Shown here one piece after another: positions 52,855-62,704 of a DNA stretch of 64,000 nucleotides (position 1 is its first letter; every line of letters begins with the position of its first letter). The DNA comes from Bacteroidaceae bacterium (GTDB taxonomy: Bacteria > Bacteroidota > Bacteroidia > Bacteroidales > Bacteroidaceae). The translations under genes were made by a program, and so were the position numbers. Where the stretch lies: positions 1-64,000 of the forward strand of contig JAFUYT010000006.1 of the NCBI GenBank assembly GCA_017470425.1, in the 5' to 3' direction. The notes beneath the pieces are model-generated. The model saw nothing but the letters and a program-made list of their open reading frames with translations, had not been told where the DNA came from and did not search any database.

Positions 52855-53808
52855 CTACACCATCCTGTTCCTTACGCCCCGGCACCGCTCCATCCGTTCG
52901 CCGTTGACAGCGTAGCAGTAGGCGCTGTGGTCCATGAGGTTGCGGGTCCAGTGGGAGAAGGAGCGGAGGGCGGCGGTCATTTGTTCGATGGACTTCAGGG
53001 GCGGTGTGGAATGGCCATTGAGGCTATCGACGGTGAAGAGGACCTGCGGGGTGATGGTCTGCTGCGAGGTGGCGATGTTGCCATTGAAGGCAGCAAGGCG
53101 GTGCTCGGCTTTCACGATATAGTAGTTGGAGACGATGCGGCGGTTGTGCAGCTTCGTATAGACGGGACAGTCCTCGCTGATGCCCAGGACTTCCATCATG
53201 ATGGGATAGTCGCGGTGCAGGGACTGCTTGACGCGCTCCAGACGTGCCACGATGTCGTTGAAGGTGTAGGTGGTATGGATCTTCTCCACGTCGAAGACGA
53301 TGGTGACGTGGTACTCACCCAGGAAACGCTGCGGCAGGAGCACATCCAGGATGGCGTGAACGTTCGCGATGCCGTTGCCCTTGCCGGCGCTCACGTTGGT
53401 GAACAGATAGCGGTCTGAGAGCAGCAGGGCGTTGGAGGGTACACCGCGCAGGCTCTGTAGTGCGGTGGCCCACCCTTGTCCCAACGGCTCTCCGTCGTTG
53501 GTCGTGTGCTCATCGTTGGTGTCTATGAGCGTGGCGATGCTGGGGTGCTCGCCGCCGACACAACAGACGCCGTAGGACTTCTGCAGGCGTTCAGCCTCGA
53601 GGATGGGGACATCCAGGACGTAGAGCGACGAGGGATGCTGCAGCAACTGTTCTTCGGGCTGTACCTGGTTTCCTTTCAGAACCACGAGGTCGTTCGGATA
53701 AGCGCATACCAGCTTGTAGAGGAATGAGCGTTTGTCCTTAGGCTTCTGCTTTTCCTCAGCGTCGATTCTTAGAAGAGTCTTGTCGGCGATGAATATCTTT
53801 CGTGTCAT
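52855..53808 (-). CDS. Unrecognised protein upstream of the TIR-PP2C gene
   Basis: 317 residues from the ATG at 53808 (MTRKIFIADKTLLRIDAEEK). No family recognised with confidence. Visible features are a first alpha/beta-like part (LVVLKGNQVQPEEQLLQHPS, SLYVLDVPI), LLLSDRYLFTNVSAGKGNGI, VTIVFDVEKI, and LHNRRIVSNYYIVKAEHRLA, which recalls a phospholipase-D-like strand with HxR. No signal or membrane segment. It shares its promoter and first codons' surroundings with the TIR-WG gene (46 bp, one mismatch). It is cotranscribed with the TIR-PP2C fusion and so is likely its partner or regulator. Confidence 0.75.
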   Translation of the reverse strand: MTRKIFIADKTLLRIDAEEKQKPKDKRSFLYKLVCAYPNDLVVLKGNQVQPEEQLLQHPSSLYVLDVPILEAERLQKSYGVCCVGGEHPSIATLIDTNDEHTTNDGEPLGQGWATALQSLRGVPSNALLLSDRYLFTNVSAGKGNGIANVHAILDVLLPQRFLGEYHVTIVFDVEKIHTTYTFNDIVARLERVKQSLHRDYPIMMEVLGISEDCPVYTKLHNRRIVSNYYIVKAEHRLAAFNGNIATSQQTITPQVLFTVDSLNGHSTPPLKSIEQMTAALRSFSHWTRNLMDHSAYCYAVNGERMERCRGVRNRMV

Positions 53809-53870
53809 AGTTTCCGAATCTGCCGCCAAAGGTACACATTATTTCTGAACCTCCACCATGCTCCGCCCCA
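53806..53870 (-). promoter_or_regulatory. Shared promoter module, copy C
   Basis: Leftward TACCTTTGG with flanking sequence: identical over 45 bp to copy B, and over about 46 bp including the start-codon region to copy D with one mismatch. Confidence 0.85.
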
Positions 53871-53903
53871 TTTTTTCATCCTCCACCCTGCACTTTCCTG
53901 TTT

Positions 53904-54884
53904 TCACTGTTCTGCGTTGGCAATGGTGAGGTGCTGCGTGGCAGAGAGCGTGGCGGGCGTGTCGTACCAATACCACCACGATGCTTCCTGCACCAGCGCC
54001 ACCTGTTTCCAACTCCCCGCAACGGAATATTTCAGGTTCACGCCCCGCTGCACGACCACCCACTTGCCGTCGTAGCGACCGAAGAAGTCACCCCGAGGAT
54101 TGCTGTTCTTATAGGTCACATCCACCGGCACCCATCCGAAGTCCTGCACGAAGAACTCCGCCCAGATGTGGTAGTCATTCACGCGGATTGCCTGCACGTG
54201 GCGCGCCGGGATGCCCTGGGCGCGGAGCAACGAGATATAGATAGAGGACAAGTTGCCGCAGTCGCCGCCGCCATCCTTCAGGATTTCCGAAATCGTGTGC
54301 AACCCCGTCATGGGTTTCATATAGCGGTAGTGCGCTGCCACATACGTATAGCAGGCCTCGGCATAGGCCATCAGATTGCTGTCGCACTCCTGAAGCAGTT
54401 GCCCCGAGATGGCTTTAATATTCTTGTTGCCCGGCACGATGTAGTCCCCGCTGCGACGCGTGTTTTCCTTGTACGCCGCAGCCTTCGTGTCGTATGGCGG
54501 CATCGGTTTCCACGAGCCGTCGTCATTCCTCAGAGCCGAGAAATCCGTATGGACTTTCCTGGGGGCATGGCGGAACGTGTAACATACGCGGAAGTCACGG
54601 GGTACGCTACCCAGCATCCCTCTGTCCATGCTCATCACCAGATACCCATTCCCGTTCTCCCCCATCTCCTTACGCTCCCAGTGGCTGTTGTCCTCCCACT
54701 CCTCCACCACCTGATATTCATTCGTCTGCGGGCAACCCGTCAGTAGGTACGCCGAGCGGAAACCATACTGCGCGCTGCGCCTGATGTCAAAATTGTTGCG
54801 GTACGAAGTGAAGGTCTGAGCGGTGGCGGTCAGGGAACAGCACGCCCATGACATCACCGCAGCTATCAACCGTATCTTTTTCAT
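53904..54884 (-). CDS. Secreted transglutaminase-like protein
   Basis: 326 residues from the ATG at 54884 (MKKIRLIAAVMSWACCSLTA, signal peptide). A transglutaminase-like protease fold carries the catalytic triad: Cys in DGGGDCGNLSSIY, His in VNDYHIWAEFFVQDFGWVP and Asp in PVDVTYKN. Such secreted proteins may cleave or cross-link cell-wall peptides or substrates. It lies 110 bp after the STAND gene with no clear promoter in between, so it could be read through from it, yet its export sets it apart from its cytoplasmic neighbours. Confidence 0.8.
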   Translation of the reverse strand: MKKIRLIAAVMSWACCSLTATAQTFTSYRNNFDIRRSAQYGFRSAYLLTGCPQTNEYQVVEEWEDNSHWERKEMGENGNGYLVMSMDRGMLGSVPRDFRVCYTFRHAPRKVHTDFSALRNDDGSWKPMPPYDTKAAAYKENTRRSGDYIVPGNKNIKAISGQLLQECDSNLMAYAEACYTYVAAHYRYMKPMTGLHTISEILKDGGGDCGNLSSIYISLLRAQGIPARHVQAIRVNDYHIWAEFFVQDFGWVPVDVTYKNSNPRGDFFGRYDGKWVVVQRGVNLKYSVAGSWKQVALVQEASWWYWYDTPATLSATQHLTIANAEQ

Positions 54885-54994
54885 CAAATATTGATACCCG
54901 TATCTTCTTTTCTCCTCTTTCTTTATTTCTTGATGCGATTTTGCCATGAAAGCTTCATTTATCTACTATAGTTGTTCAGTCTATTACTGAAATC

Positions 54995-57900
54995 TCATAT
55001 TTCAATCACCTTGCGGAGTTTTCCTGCGTCAATCACATAATAGTAATCATTATTCTTTGGAAATAGCCCCATATTAACGTATTTAAGATGGTATTCTGCA
55101 CCAGTACAATAGGAAAGTTCCTTGGTGATTTGCCCCATGCAGGTGGATGCAAACTCCTCTGTAGAATCCTTATATGCCCGTAATATGGCCAGCACTAATG
55201 CTTCCGATGGTTTCCAACGAGCCTTGTACCATAACTGAGCAAGCTGGGATAGTTCTTGGACGGTGTAGCTCCCATTGCATACGGCCTCGGTGAATGCTGC
55301 CTGCATTTTCAACATATTGGGGGGCGTTAGCCATTTATCTCCATTTCCGATATCATGGGAGCCACCAGCTGATCGCACTCGTAGCGCCAGAAGATAGCGA
55401 TGAGGTATGACTTCATGAAGTAGCTTTTCACCTATTTCAATATATCGCGCATCCTCCAATGGCAATGAACCAATCATATTGTAGCGTATACGTACATTCT
55501 CGTAATGTGCAAATCGTGCCTTGCTGATGGCTGTATTGATGCGTAAGAGATAGGACAAGCACGTATCCGCCTGCGCAACATCCTCAAAGGCCCATCGTGC
55601 ATACCGTTCAAGGATGGCCAGCACGATACCCGTATGCGGCTGCCATGCAATACCCTTCTTCACATGAATACGAAGCCACTGCTGCGGCAGGTGATTGAGC
55701 GTCTCAAAATCTACAGTTCCCTGTTGGATAAAGGACGCACTAAGTCTCTCGGCTGTGGCCAGGTACTTCGCTTCACGGTAAAGAACCTCATAGTCTTTCC
55801 CCGCGGCAAGCGCCGCCATGCGCATCAGCCGCAGTTGATACACGACGAAGGCAGCCGCCTCCTTTGGCATTTTATACGTGTATGTGTTTTCCGACGGCAG
55901 GGTTCCAATGAGGGTATAACGGATAAAGAGGTATTCGGAACCGTTGTGGTAAGCATTGTCAAAGCACTGTTCTATAGCACTGATGCGTTCCTGCGCTGCT
56001 GCCCGGTTCTCGTCCTCCTCCGTCATCGCTACCGTACCTAAGCGTAGCATCATTGCCGCCACAAATTCATCAGTCGTGTGCCATTTGGCTCTCACCCATA
56101 ACAGGGGGAACCTGATGACATCCCTGAACGGTACCTCCTCCGACCTCAGCCTTCGGGCATAATCGCGTTCTTGTTTACGGAGAATCGCCATGGCGGCTTC
56201 GTTGATAGCGCCATCAAGTTCCTTGTGTCTATATATTGTCATCAAGCTGCATGGATATGCATCTTCGAGATGCTTGGTATAGAGCCTGATCTTGTCGGAC
56301 AAGGAGCAATGGTACTGTCCTTTCAACTCCTCCCGAATATGTGCGGAGTCCATCGGCCGCCTACACCAAGCAGCATATTTCCCCGGTGCCTTTTCGATGA
56401 GCAGATCGCCATTTCTCAGGAGACTGATGTCGGAATATACGAGCAACTGTGCCAGCGTCTTGCAAACGGCTTTGTATACATCCCCCGTAAGCGTCCTCGA
56501 TTCCACCTTGTCCTTCAAGAACTTGGCCAATACAGGCACGATTTTGTCAATCTCCCGACAGTCCACCTTGTACAATTGTTGTGTGAAATGGTTGTATGCC
56601 TTAATATCAGGCAGCATGGAGACGAGATATGACAAGAGGCTGCTCGACAAGAATGGCCTGCTGGCCTCACGAAGGCAATAGAACAACCGGGGAATATACT
56701 CGCGCGCAATCATTTTCTTGATCCTCCAAATATCGTTTCCTGAGATTGGCAGATGTCTATCCTTATCTTTCGATTGCACATCCTTCAGTAGTTCATTCAT
56801 GAGGGATTCCGCGCAGTCGTAGTACTTTTCGGCGATGCACGCTACGATTCGCTCCGTGCCGTAGAGCACTCCATCGGGAAGTGTAGCGTTGTAGTAGATC
56901 ATCGTTCGCCATACGTGATGCGACACGTTTGACGGCTCCTCATACAAGCCCAGCATCAGGTACTCACGCTCATCCTTCACCAGCATGTCAGAATCTCCTC
57001 CATCAACCAGATACCGCAACAGGTCGCTTAATATCGGCTCCGTATGTTCTATGTCATTCCCCCTAAGATACCTAACCATGCGAAACACATAGACATCAGC
57101 CCCCGTACTGCTGTATGGACACCCCTTGTTGTACAAAAGATTGGTCCGTTCAACAAGTTCCCTGATGCTTCGCACCTGTGATGACATGTGGGCGAGGATT
57201 TGCGGTTGTAGCGTTAGTCGTGGATATTTCTGCTTTTGAATGTCAAATTCGTTCAATAGAGCTCTCATCTCGTCCCAGCTGGAAGTAGCCTTGGCCATTA
57301 TGGAGAACGTCGCTGATGATGGTGCCCTGCCAACATTCTTAATGGAATGTTGATAGTAACTCATCACTACATCAAACAGTCCTGGCGTCGCTCTGACTTT
57401 TCGCTGGGCATCAATGAAGTTGTTTAGGATGGAGTTGTAAGCAGACAGTGCAGAGTTGGGATTACTCCAGTCTAATGCGGTCAGCGCCTCGTTGATGTCC
57501 TGTTCATGCTTCCAATAGTGCCAAGCGATATTCTTGTTGAATAGATGAATGGGTAACGGAGCCTGCAAGGCAGGAATCTTTTCGGCATACTGCTCATAGT
57601 ACCCTCTGCATCCTTCTCGTATTATCTTTATGTCTTTGGGCGTTAGCGTATAATATTCCTGCTGATTAACCAATACTCTCATCAATCGGCGATACGTATT
57701 GGCCGTCCGCTCATTTTTTTGTCCTATCAAATTCGCTATAGCGTAAGAGTCCACCGGATAATGCCATTTGCACATGGCTTCCACATAGCCCGCTGCACTC
57801 ACTTGACAGATGTCCACCTTCCCCTGCGCGTCACAGAACACCATTTTCAGCGCCTCTTTATGATCCTTGTATATTTTTAGCCGATTGCAGACGATGATAT

Positions 57901-60900
57901 TGTTCGTCCTTACCTCGACATCTGCCTGAGACAAAAGTCCATTCAGCTGGTCTATTGCCCAAAGACGCTCAGGTTTGCCTTGCATGTCTGCAATGCGATT
58001 GACGAGGTGGTTAAACGTGTAGGTATCGGCGTTGAAGAGCCCCCGTTCCTGACATCTAAGAATCATATCCATAGCCTCTTCAAAGGTCTGGAGATATGTA
58101 ATGTTCTTAATGATGTTATTGTATATATAGCCATCTCTCAATAACTGAGGCTGTTCCGATTCCAGATAAGACAGGCAAGCCGACAACACCTCCCTGTCCT
58201 TGTCATCTTGACAGGATTTTTCAAACAAGTGTCCCCATCCGATATTAACTCGCGACAGCTCCTCACGCATCTGATCTACAATGGTATTGGGGTCGAATGT
58301 AGAATTGTCATGCCCCTGCTCCCACTCAAATGTCAAAGGCTCATATCCATCAGGCAAAGCAACCCCTGACAGGTTCAAGAAATTAAGTGCTGTCGGCAGG
58401 TCAACCTCCGGGCGCGCCATTAGTTCCCCCACAACAAAGACATTGGGCTTAACTCCCTGAAGATACATTCTATTCAACCAGTCGTAGCACTCATATAGGT
58501 TTGCCGCCAAGGCGATGAGCCTGCTATAAGTAAACGAATCACGCTGTTTATGCAGTTGGTCATAGAGGACATTGATCATATCTGCATATATCCGCTTTTT
58601 CTCCCCCCGACTCTTGTCTATCATCTTATTAAGCGTATAGGTGTTGATGTACAGCGGATTATGCCGGGCATCACGAGCATGGGGTATTAAATCATTCTCC
58701 ATTAAGTTCTCTGCCTGCTGGATGCCACAAAAGACATTGTCCAACATTGCCGTATAGGTGAAACTGTTACGCAGAATCAGCCAAGTGTCTTTCTGCCTGG
58801 GATGACGTATCTTCAAGGGGGCAAAGATTGTGTTGTACACCTCGTCATACGAAGTGTTGGCAAAAGAGCGAATCAAATAACTGGTGGTGCTGCTGACCAC
58901 CATGCGCATAGCTGTCTCATCCGTAAACCGGCCATCGAGAGTCGCTCCTATGCATCCTAACAATTCAGCTATAAATTCCTGGCAAGCATCCAAATCCGAA
59001 CCATAGACGCGGTTCAAGAGCTGTGCCTGGACATAGGGAGTAAGAACCGACAGCAAATCAATCAGCGTCGGTTGTTGGACATGGAAACTTATTCGTCGGC
59101 TACGTATGTCTTCTAGAATACCGATATCGCTCAATAGATAAAGAAAATTGGTTCTTAAGACATTACAGAAATGCGTGAATTGTTCTATGTCGCTGACTTT
59201 AAGCGCCAATGCTCCAACGGCTTTTCGGAGCTGATAGATGTCATAGGGTTTTTCTGTATCAAGTAGAAGTCTGGCAATCTCCACCGCATCTTCACTCAGG
59301 GAGAAACGGGAAAAAGCCTGTAAAGCGCCGTCATAGTCGGGAGCCCACTCTACTTCGACGCTGATGACGTATGCCTCATTCTTCATCTTTTTGTAATCTT
59401 CCATTGCCCTTATTTCATCACGCTCCTGCGTCGTCTGAGCCTTACGCATCAGCGCACTGAGCAAATGGTCTGTCCTCAAAGTTTTCGGGCACGCAGCATA
59501 AGCCGCCAAAGCTTCCGAGTAACCCTGGCAACCATAATAGATGAAGGTCTCTATTACATTTGAATAGAAATGGATATTGGCCAGGGCTCCGTTTTCACAC
59601 TTCTGACGGTCATCGCACAAGAGTCTGGACAAATTCTTGTCTGCTGTTCCTTCAACAGATTCTCCCATCCACAAGTGGTATAGCCATCGAGTCGTCTGGC
59701 TCCTGTAGGTACATCTTCTGCAGATTCTGGAGACTTGAACAGTCAACGCTTCGTCTTTGACGTTGTGATTACAGAAAGACAACAAGACACGTGCCAATGC
59801 TTTTTCATCTTCCTCTGAGAATGATTCGTCACCATTTAAGAGGTACCCGTCACGCCCTATGAAATAGCGGTAAATGTATTCCTGAATGATTACGGGTGCG
59901 TCGTTTCCACGAGAAGAGATGCCCATACGTCCATCCGTAACCAAACTGTTTAAGGCGCGGCGACAAGCTTCCTCTATCTCATCTTGTTCCCATTCACATT
60001 CTAAGTCCTTCTGGCAGAACCATGTCGCCAACTTTAACAGCTGCTGTCTGTCCCCTATGCTGTCATCTCTCCACATAGAAATTGCCTTAATGGCTTTCAG
60101 CAACATCCGTTTGGCAAGCTTCATAAGGTCGTTACCCTGTTTCTGCCATCTTTGGTAGTCGCCGAGGATACTGTTTAAATCAACGAACAACGCTCCAGTA
60201 CGACGATAGCGCATATTCCGCTCATCCAAAGGCACGCCCGCAGACAGAAAAAAACGTTTTGCTTCTGAGAACTCTCGGCCTTCCATTTCCTTGATTTCTA
60301 ACCAGGCGGCATGAGGGTTCTCGCGAGGATTGACACCCGGGAAATTGATCTCTCGCACCGATGACGTAGCAACCACGGAAATATTCGTGTTGTCTATTTT
60401 GCTAAGGAAAGATCTCAGAGCGTCACTAATTTCTTCTATCTCAACCAATTGCTCTAAGTTGTCAAGGACGACATATAATTTGGGGACATCTGGGGTTGCA
60501 GCATAAGCCAACAAGCGGTCTGTCTGTGATACGAAATAACGTGTCCAGGTTTCCATGTCTGCAAACCTGTCTCGGAATACATATATCCATCCGTCATTGA
60601 CATTTTTCAACGCCTCCATGACGGCACGTGTTTTACCAGACAATGAAGGCCCTGAGACCACGATGACACGACGGCTCCGCAGCGCTTCATCCAAATCGTC
60701 GTCGAATTTACGTCGCAGATACAATTCCGTACATTTTTCCCTGCGGCGCACATCGGTGAAAAAGAGCTCCTTAGTCAGCTTATTTCCGCGGACAGCATCC
60801 GGGAATGGGCGTTCTTTGCTCATTGCAAACGCCATCAGTTCGTCTGCTGCCTTATTCTTTAGCTGGGACATATCGCTGAAGGGGATAGAGTACACGCGCC

Positions 60901-61363
60901 GGTGCCCGACAACCTGATTGCGGTTGTCAGCCATGTAAGTCTCCAGATTCTCATACTTCATGAAATCATCGTAGCTCATCCCCACCTCGTTGCTTTCCTT
61001 AGCTGTCTGTTCATTATAGAAAATGATGAGATATTGCGGCAACTCACCACGTTGATAATTGGCCAATGCCGCTTCAAACTCGTAGCGCGTCAGACTGCGA
61101 ATCTGCTCGTCGATAATCAGAAAGAAAAGGGTTGACTGGCATAATGCACGGTCGGCAGGAGCTTGGGCATCAATCTTTTCCACCTTTTGGGTAAAGTCTG
61201 GACGGCGTTCATAGAAGAACTCACTAAAGCACACATTATCCAGTGCCAACTTCTCATTTACCTCCTCAATCGCTGCTTGAACGGCAGAGCGATGCTCCGT
61301 CAGATGAAGCGACGAGGCAATAAATACTTGATACTCATTTTGTCCCTTTGGCATAATTAACAT
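54995..61363 (-). CDS. Giant STAND-like NTPase with TIR/DUF4062-like N-terminus and long helical repeat region
   Basis: 2,122 residues (or from the ATG at 61354). About 10-160: EYQVFIASSLHLTEHRSAVQ, STLFFLIIDEQIRSLTRYEF then EAALANYQRG, a TIR-like or DUF4062-like fold. About 235-420: an NTPase with VVSGPSLSGKTRAVMEAL (Walker A), LYVVLDNLEQL (Walker B) and ISVVATSSVREI. The remaining about 1,650 residues are helical repeats, some resembling pentatricopeptide-like units (TYTFNHLVNRIADMQGKPER, NSILNNFIDAQRKVRATPGL). This is the plan of STAND immune receptors: effector, switch, sensor. It lies 3 bp after the TIR-WG gene, so the two are coupled. Confidence 0.75.
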   Translation of the reverse strand: MLIMPKGQNEYQVFIASSLHLTEHRSAVQAAIEEVNEKLALDNVCFSEFFYERRPDFTQKVEKIDAQAPADRALCQSTLFFLIIDEQIRSLTRYEFEAALANYQRGELPQYLIIFYNEQTAKESNEVGMSYDDFMKYENLETYMADNRNQVVGHRRVYSIPFSDMSQLKNKAADELMAFAMSKERPFPDAVRGNKLTKELFFTDVRRREKCTELYLRRKFDDDLDEALRSRRVIVVSGPSLSGKTRAVMEALKNVNDGWIYVFRDRFADMETWTRYFVSQTDRLLAYAATPDVPKLYVVLDNLEQLVEIEEISDALRSFLSKIDNTNISVVATSSVREINFPGVNPRENPHAAWLEIKEMEGREFSEAKRFFLSAGVPLDERNMRYRRTGALFVDLNSILGDYQRWQKQGNDLMKLAKRMLLKAIKAISMWRDDSIGDRQQLLKLATWFCQKDLECEWEQDEIEEACRRALNSLVTDGRMGISSRGNDAPVIIQEYIYRYFIGRDGYLLNGDESFSEEDEKALARVLLSFCNHNVKDEALTVQVSRICRRCTYRSQTTRWLYHLWMGESVEGTADKNLSRLLCDDRQKCENGALANIHFYSNVIETFIYYGCQGYSEALAAYAACPKTLRTDHLLSALMRKAQTTQERDEIRAMEDYKKMKNEAYVISVEVEWAPDYDGALQAFSRFSLSEDAVEIARLLLDTEKPYDIYQLRKAVGALALKVSDIEQFTHFCNVLRTNFLYLLSDIGILEDIRSRRISFHVQQPTLIDLLSVLTPYVQAQLLNRVYGSDLDACQEFIAELLGCIGATLDGRFTDETAMRMVVSSTTSYLIRSFANTSYDEVYNTIFAPLKIRHPRQKDTWLILRNSFTYTAMLDNVFCGIQQAENLMENDLIPHARDARHNPLYINTYTLNKMIDKSRGEKKRIYADMINVLYDQLHKQRDSFTYSRLIALAANLYECYDWLNRMYLQGVKPNVFVVGELMARPEVDLPTALNFLNLSGVALPDGYEPLTFEWEQGHDNSTFDPNTIVDQMREELSRVNIGWGHLFEKSCQDDKDREVLSACLSYLESEQPQLLRDGYIYNNIIKNITYLQTFEEAMDMILRCQERGLFNADTYTFNHLVNRIADMQGKPERLWAIDQLNGLLSQADVEVRTNNIIVCNRLKIYKDHKEALKMVFCDAQGKVDICQVSAAGYVEAMCKWHYPVDSYAIANLIGQKNERTANTYRRLMRVLVNQQEYYTLTPKDIKIIREGCRGYYEQYAEKIPALQAPLPIHLFNKNIAWHYWKHEQDINEALTALDWSNPNSALSAYNSILNNFIDAQRKVRATPGLFDVVMSYYQHSIKNVGRAPSSATFSIMAKATSSWDEMRALLNEFDIQKQKYPRLTLQPQILAHMSSQVRSIRELVERTNLLYNKGCPYSSTGADVYVFRMVRYLRGNDIEHTEPILSDLLRYLVDGGDSDMLVKDEREYLMLGLYEEPSNVSHHVWRTMIYYNATLPDGVLYGTERIVACIAEKYYDCAESLMNELLKDVQSKDKDRHLPISGNDIWRIKKMIAREYIPRLFYCLREASRPFLSSSLLSYLVSMLPDIKAYNHFTQQLYKVDCREIDKIVPVLAKFLKDKVESRTLTGDVYKAVCKTLAQLLVYSDISLLRNGDLLIEKAPGKYAAWCRRPMDSAHIREELKGQYHCSLSDKIRLYTKHLEDAYPCSLMTIYRHKELDGAINEAAMAILRKQERDYARRLRSEEVPFRDVIRFPLLWVRAKWHTTDEFVAAMMLRLGTVAMTEEDENRAAAQERISAIEQCFDNAYHNGSEYLFIRYTLIGTLPSENTYTYKMPKEAAAFVVYQLRLMRMAALAAGKDYEVLYREAKYLATAERLSASFIQQGTVDFETLNHLPQQWLRIHVKKGIAWQPHTGIVLAILERYARWAFEDVAQADTCLSYLLRINTAISKARFAHYENVRIRYNMIGSLPLEDARYIEIGEKLLHEVIPHRYLLALRVRSAGGSHDIGNGDKWLTPPNMLKMQAAFTEAVCNGSYTVQELSQLAQLWYKARWKPSEALVLAILRAYKDSTEEFASTCMGQITKELSYCTGAEYHLKYVNMGLFPKNNDYYYVIDAGKLRKVIEI

Positions 61364-61366
61364 TGA

Positions 61367-62704
61367 TTAAATTATTCCTACCCTTTTCCCTTTCCTGTCT
61401 ATAGTGTACCATTCCCCATCGCGACCCTTCACTTTTGCGAAGCCACCGATGAATTCGTTGGCATATGCCCATTGTGCCGGAAGAATGGTGCGGCCGGATG
61501 TGTTGATATAGCGATATGTGCCGGATAAATCCTTCGCAGCAAACCAACCTTCGGAGAAGACACCGCCGCTCTTCCACTGGCAGGGAATCACCACGCGCCC
61601 CGTTGGGTCGATGAAGCCCCACTGCTCACTGGCGTCCTTGACAGCGGCCAGATGTTCACTGAATTGACAGGCATCCTTCCATCGGCAGGGTATTACCTCG
61701 CGTCCGCTCTTGTCGATAAAGCCGTATCTGTCATTCGCATCGCACACAGATGCCAAGCCTTCGCGGAAAGACGACGCTGATTTCCATGCCCCTGTAATGA
61801 AGATGCTACCCGTATGGTCGATAAATACTGGTTTCCAATCGGCCGTCCGGACAAAGGCAAGTCCTTCCGAAAAAGAAGAGGCAAACTGCCACTTGAATGG
61901 GATGACGGTGTTCCCTGTCTTATCGATATAGCCATGCGACCATTGCGATTCTGCTACATGCGCGACGCCTTCAAAGAAGGAATCGGCGATATGCCACTGG
62001 CACGGAATAACGATGCGCCCCGCTTTGTCGATGAAGCCCCACTTCCCGTTGGCTCCACGCACGCGGGCCAAGCCTTCATAGAATGAGTCAACAACCTCCC
62101 ATTGACAGGAAATGACCAGCTCGCCCTTCTTATCGATGAAGCCCCACAAGTCTGCGGAGCTCTTGACCGCTGCCAAGCCTTCTTGGAAAGCATAGGCGTA
62201 CTTCCATTGACAGGGAATGACTACGCGTCCGTTCTCATCGGCAAAGCCATAGTTGCCATGAACCAGCACAGGAGTCAGCGCAGGTTCTGCACTGCCCGTC
62301 CACCGCCCCAGATCCCTCAGCAGCTTCTCCCGCTGCGGGGCGTTGTCCCAGGCGATGGTGTCGGTGAGACCATACATGAAGTCGAACTCATCGGACATGG
62401 TGCAGTTGTCGATGTTGATGATGACGACGTGCTTCTGGGCATCGTGCTCGGCTTTCTTCATGGCAAAGTTGAGCTCCCGGAGGGCGAACTTGGAGCTCTG
62501 GGAGTCGCGCGAGAGCATGAACAGGAAGATGCGGCAGGTGTTGATGGCGTCCACGATGTCCTGAGTGAACTGCGACGCACCGCTCTCGATGCCCTCCAGG
62601 TCCATCCAGCACTCGGCGCCGGTGGCCTGCTCTATCTTGCCTTTGATGCCCTTGACCTTCTCAAGGTCCTTGCGGCTGTAACTGATGAATATTTCTCGTG
62701 CCAT
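61367..62704 (-). CDS. TIR-domain protein with WG repeats
   Basis: 445 residues from the ATG at 62704. About 1-135: TIR domain, REIFISYSRKDLEKVKGIKG, CWMDLEGIESGASQF, IFLFMLSRDSQSSKFALREL (catalytic-position Glu). About 150-445: eight full WG-type repeats plus a partial one, each like YGFIDKSGREVIPCRW … FSEGLAAVK. WG repeats form beta-solenoid or propeller-like binding surfaces. It is the first gene of the TIR-STAND operon, with a shared promoter. It may make the signal or be the effector while the WG array senses a ligand. Function unproven. Confidence 0.82.
   Translation of the reverse strand: MAREIFISYSRKDLEKVKGIKGKIEQATGAECWMDLEGIESGASQFTQDIVDAINTCRIFLFMLSRDSQSSKFALRELNFAMKKAEHDAQKHVVIINIDNCTMSDEFDFMYGLTDTIAWDNAPQREKLLRDLGRWTGSAEPALTPVLVHGNYGFADENGRVVIPCQWKYAYAFQEGLAAVKSSADLWGFIDKKGELVISCQWEVVDSFYEGLARVRGANGKWGFIDKAGRIVIPCQWHIADSFFEGVAHVAESQWSHGYIDKTGNTVIPFKWQFASSFSEGLAFVRTADWKPVFIDHTGSIFITGAWKSASSFREGLASVCDANDRYGFIDKSGREVIPCRWKDACQFSEHLAAVKDASEQWGFIDPTGRVVIPCQWKSGGVFSEGWFAAKDLSGTYRYINTSGRTILPAQWAYANEFIGGFAKVKGRDGEWYTIDRKGKRVGII

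Noticed and set aside
53808-53829. Longer N-terminus MAADSET from a TTG start
   Set aside because: The TTG is part of the TACCTTTGG promoter element, and the same seven codons precede the TIR-WG gene. They are promoter and leader sequence, not protein.
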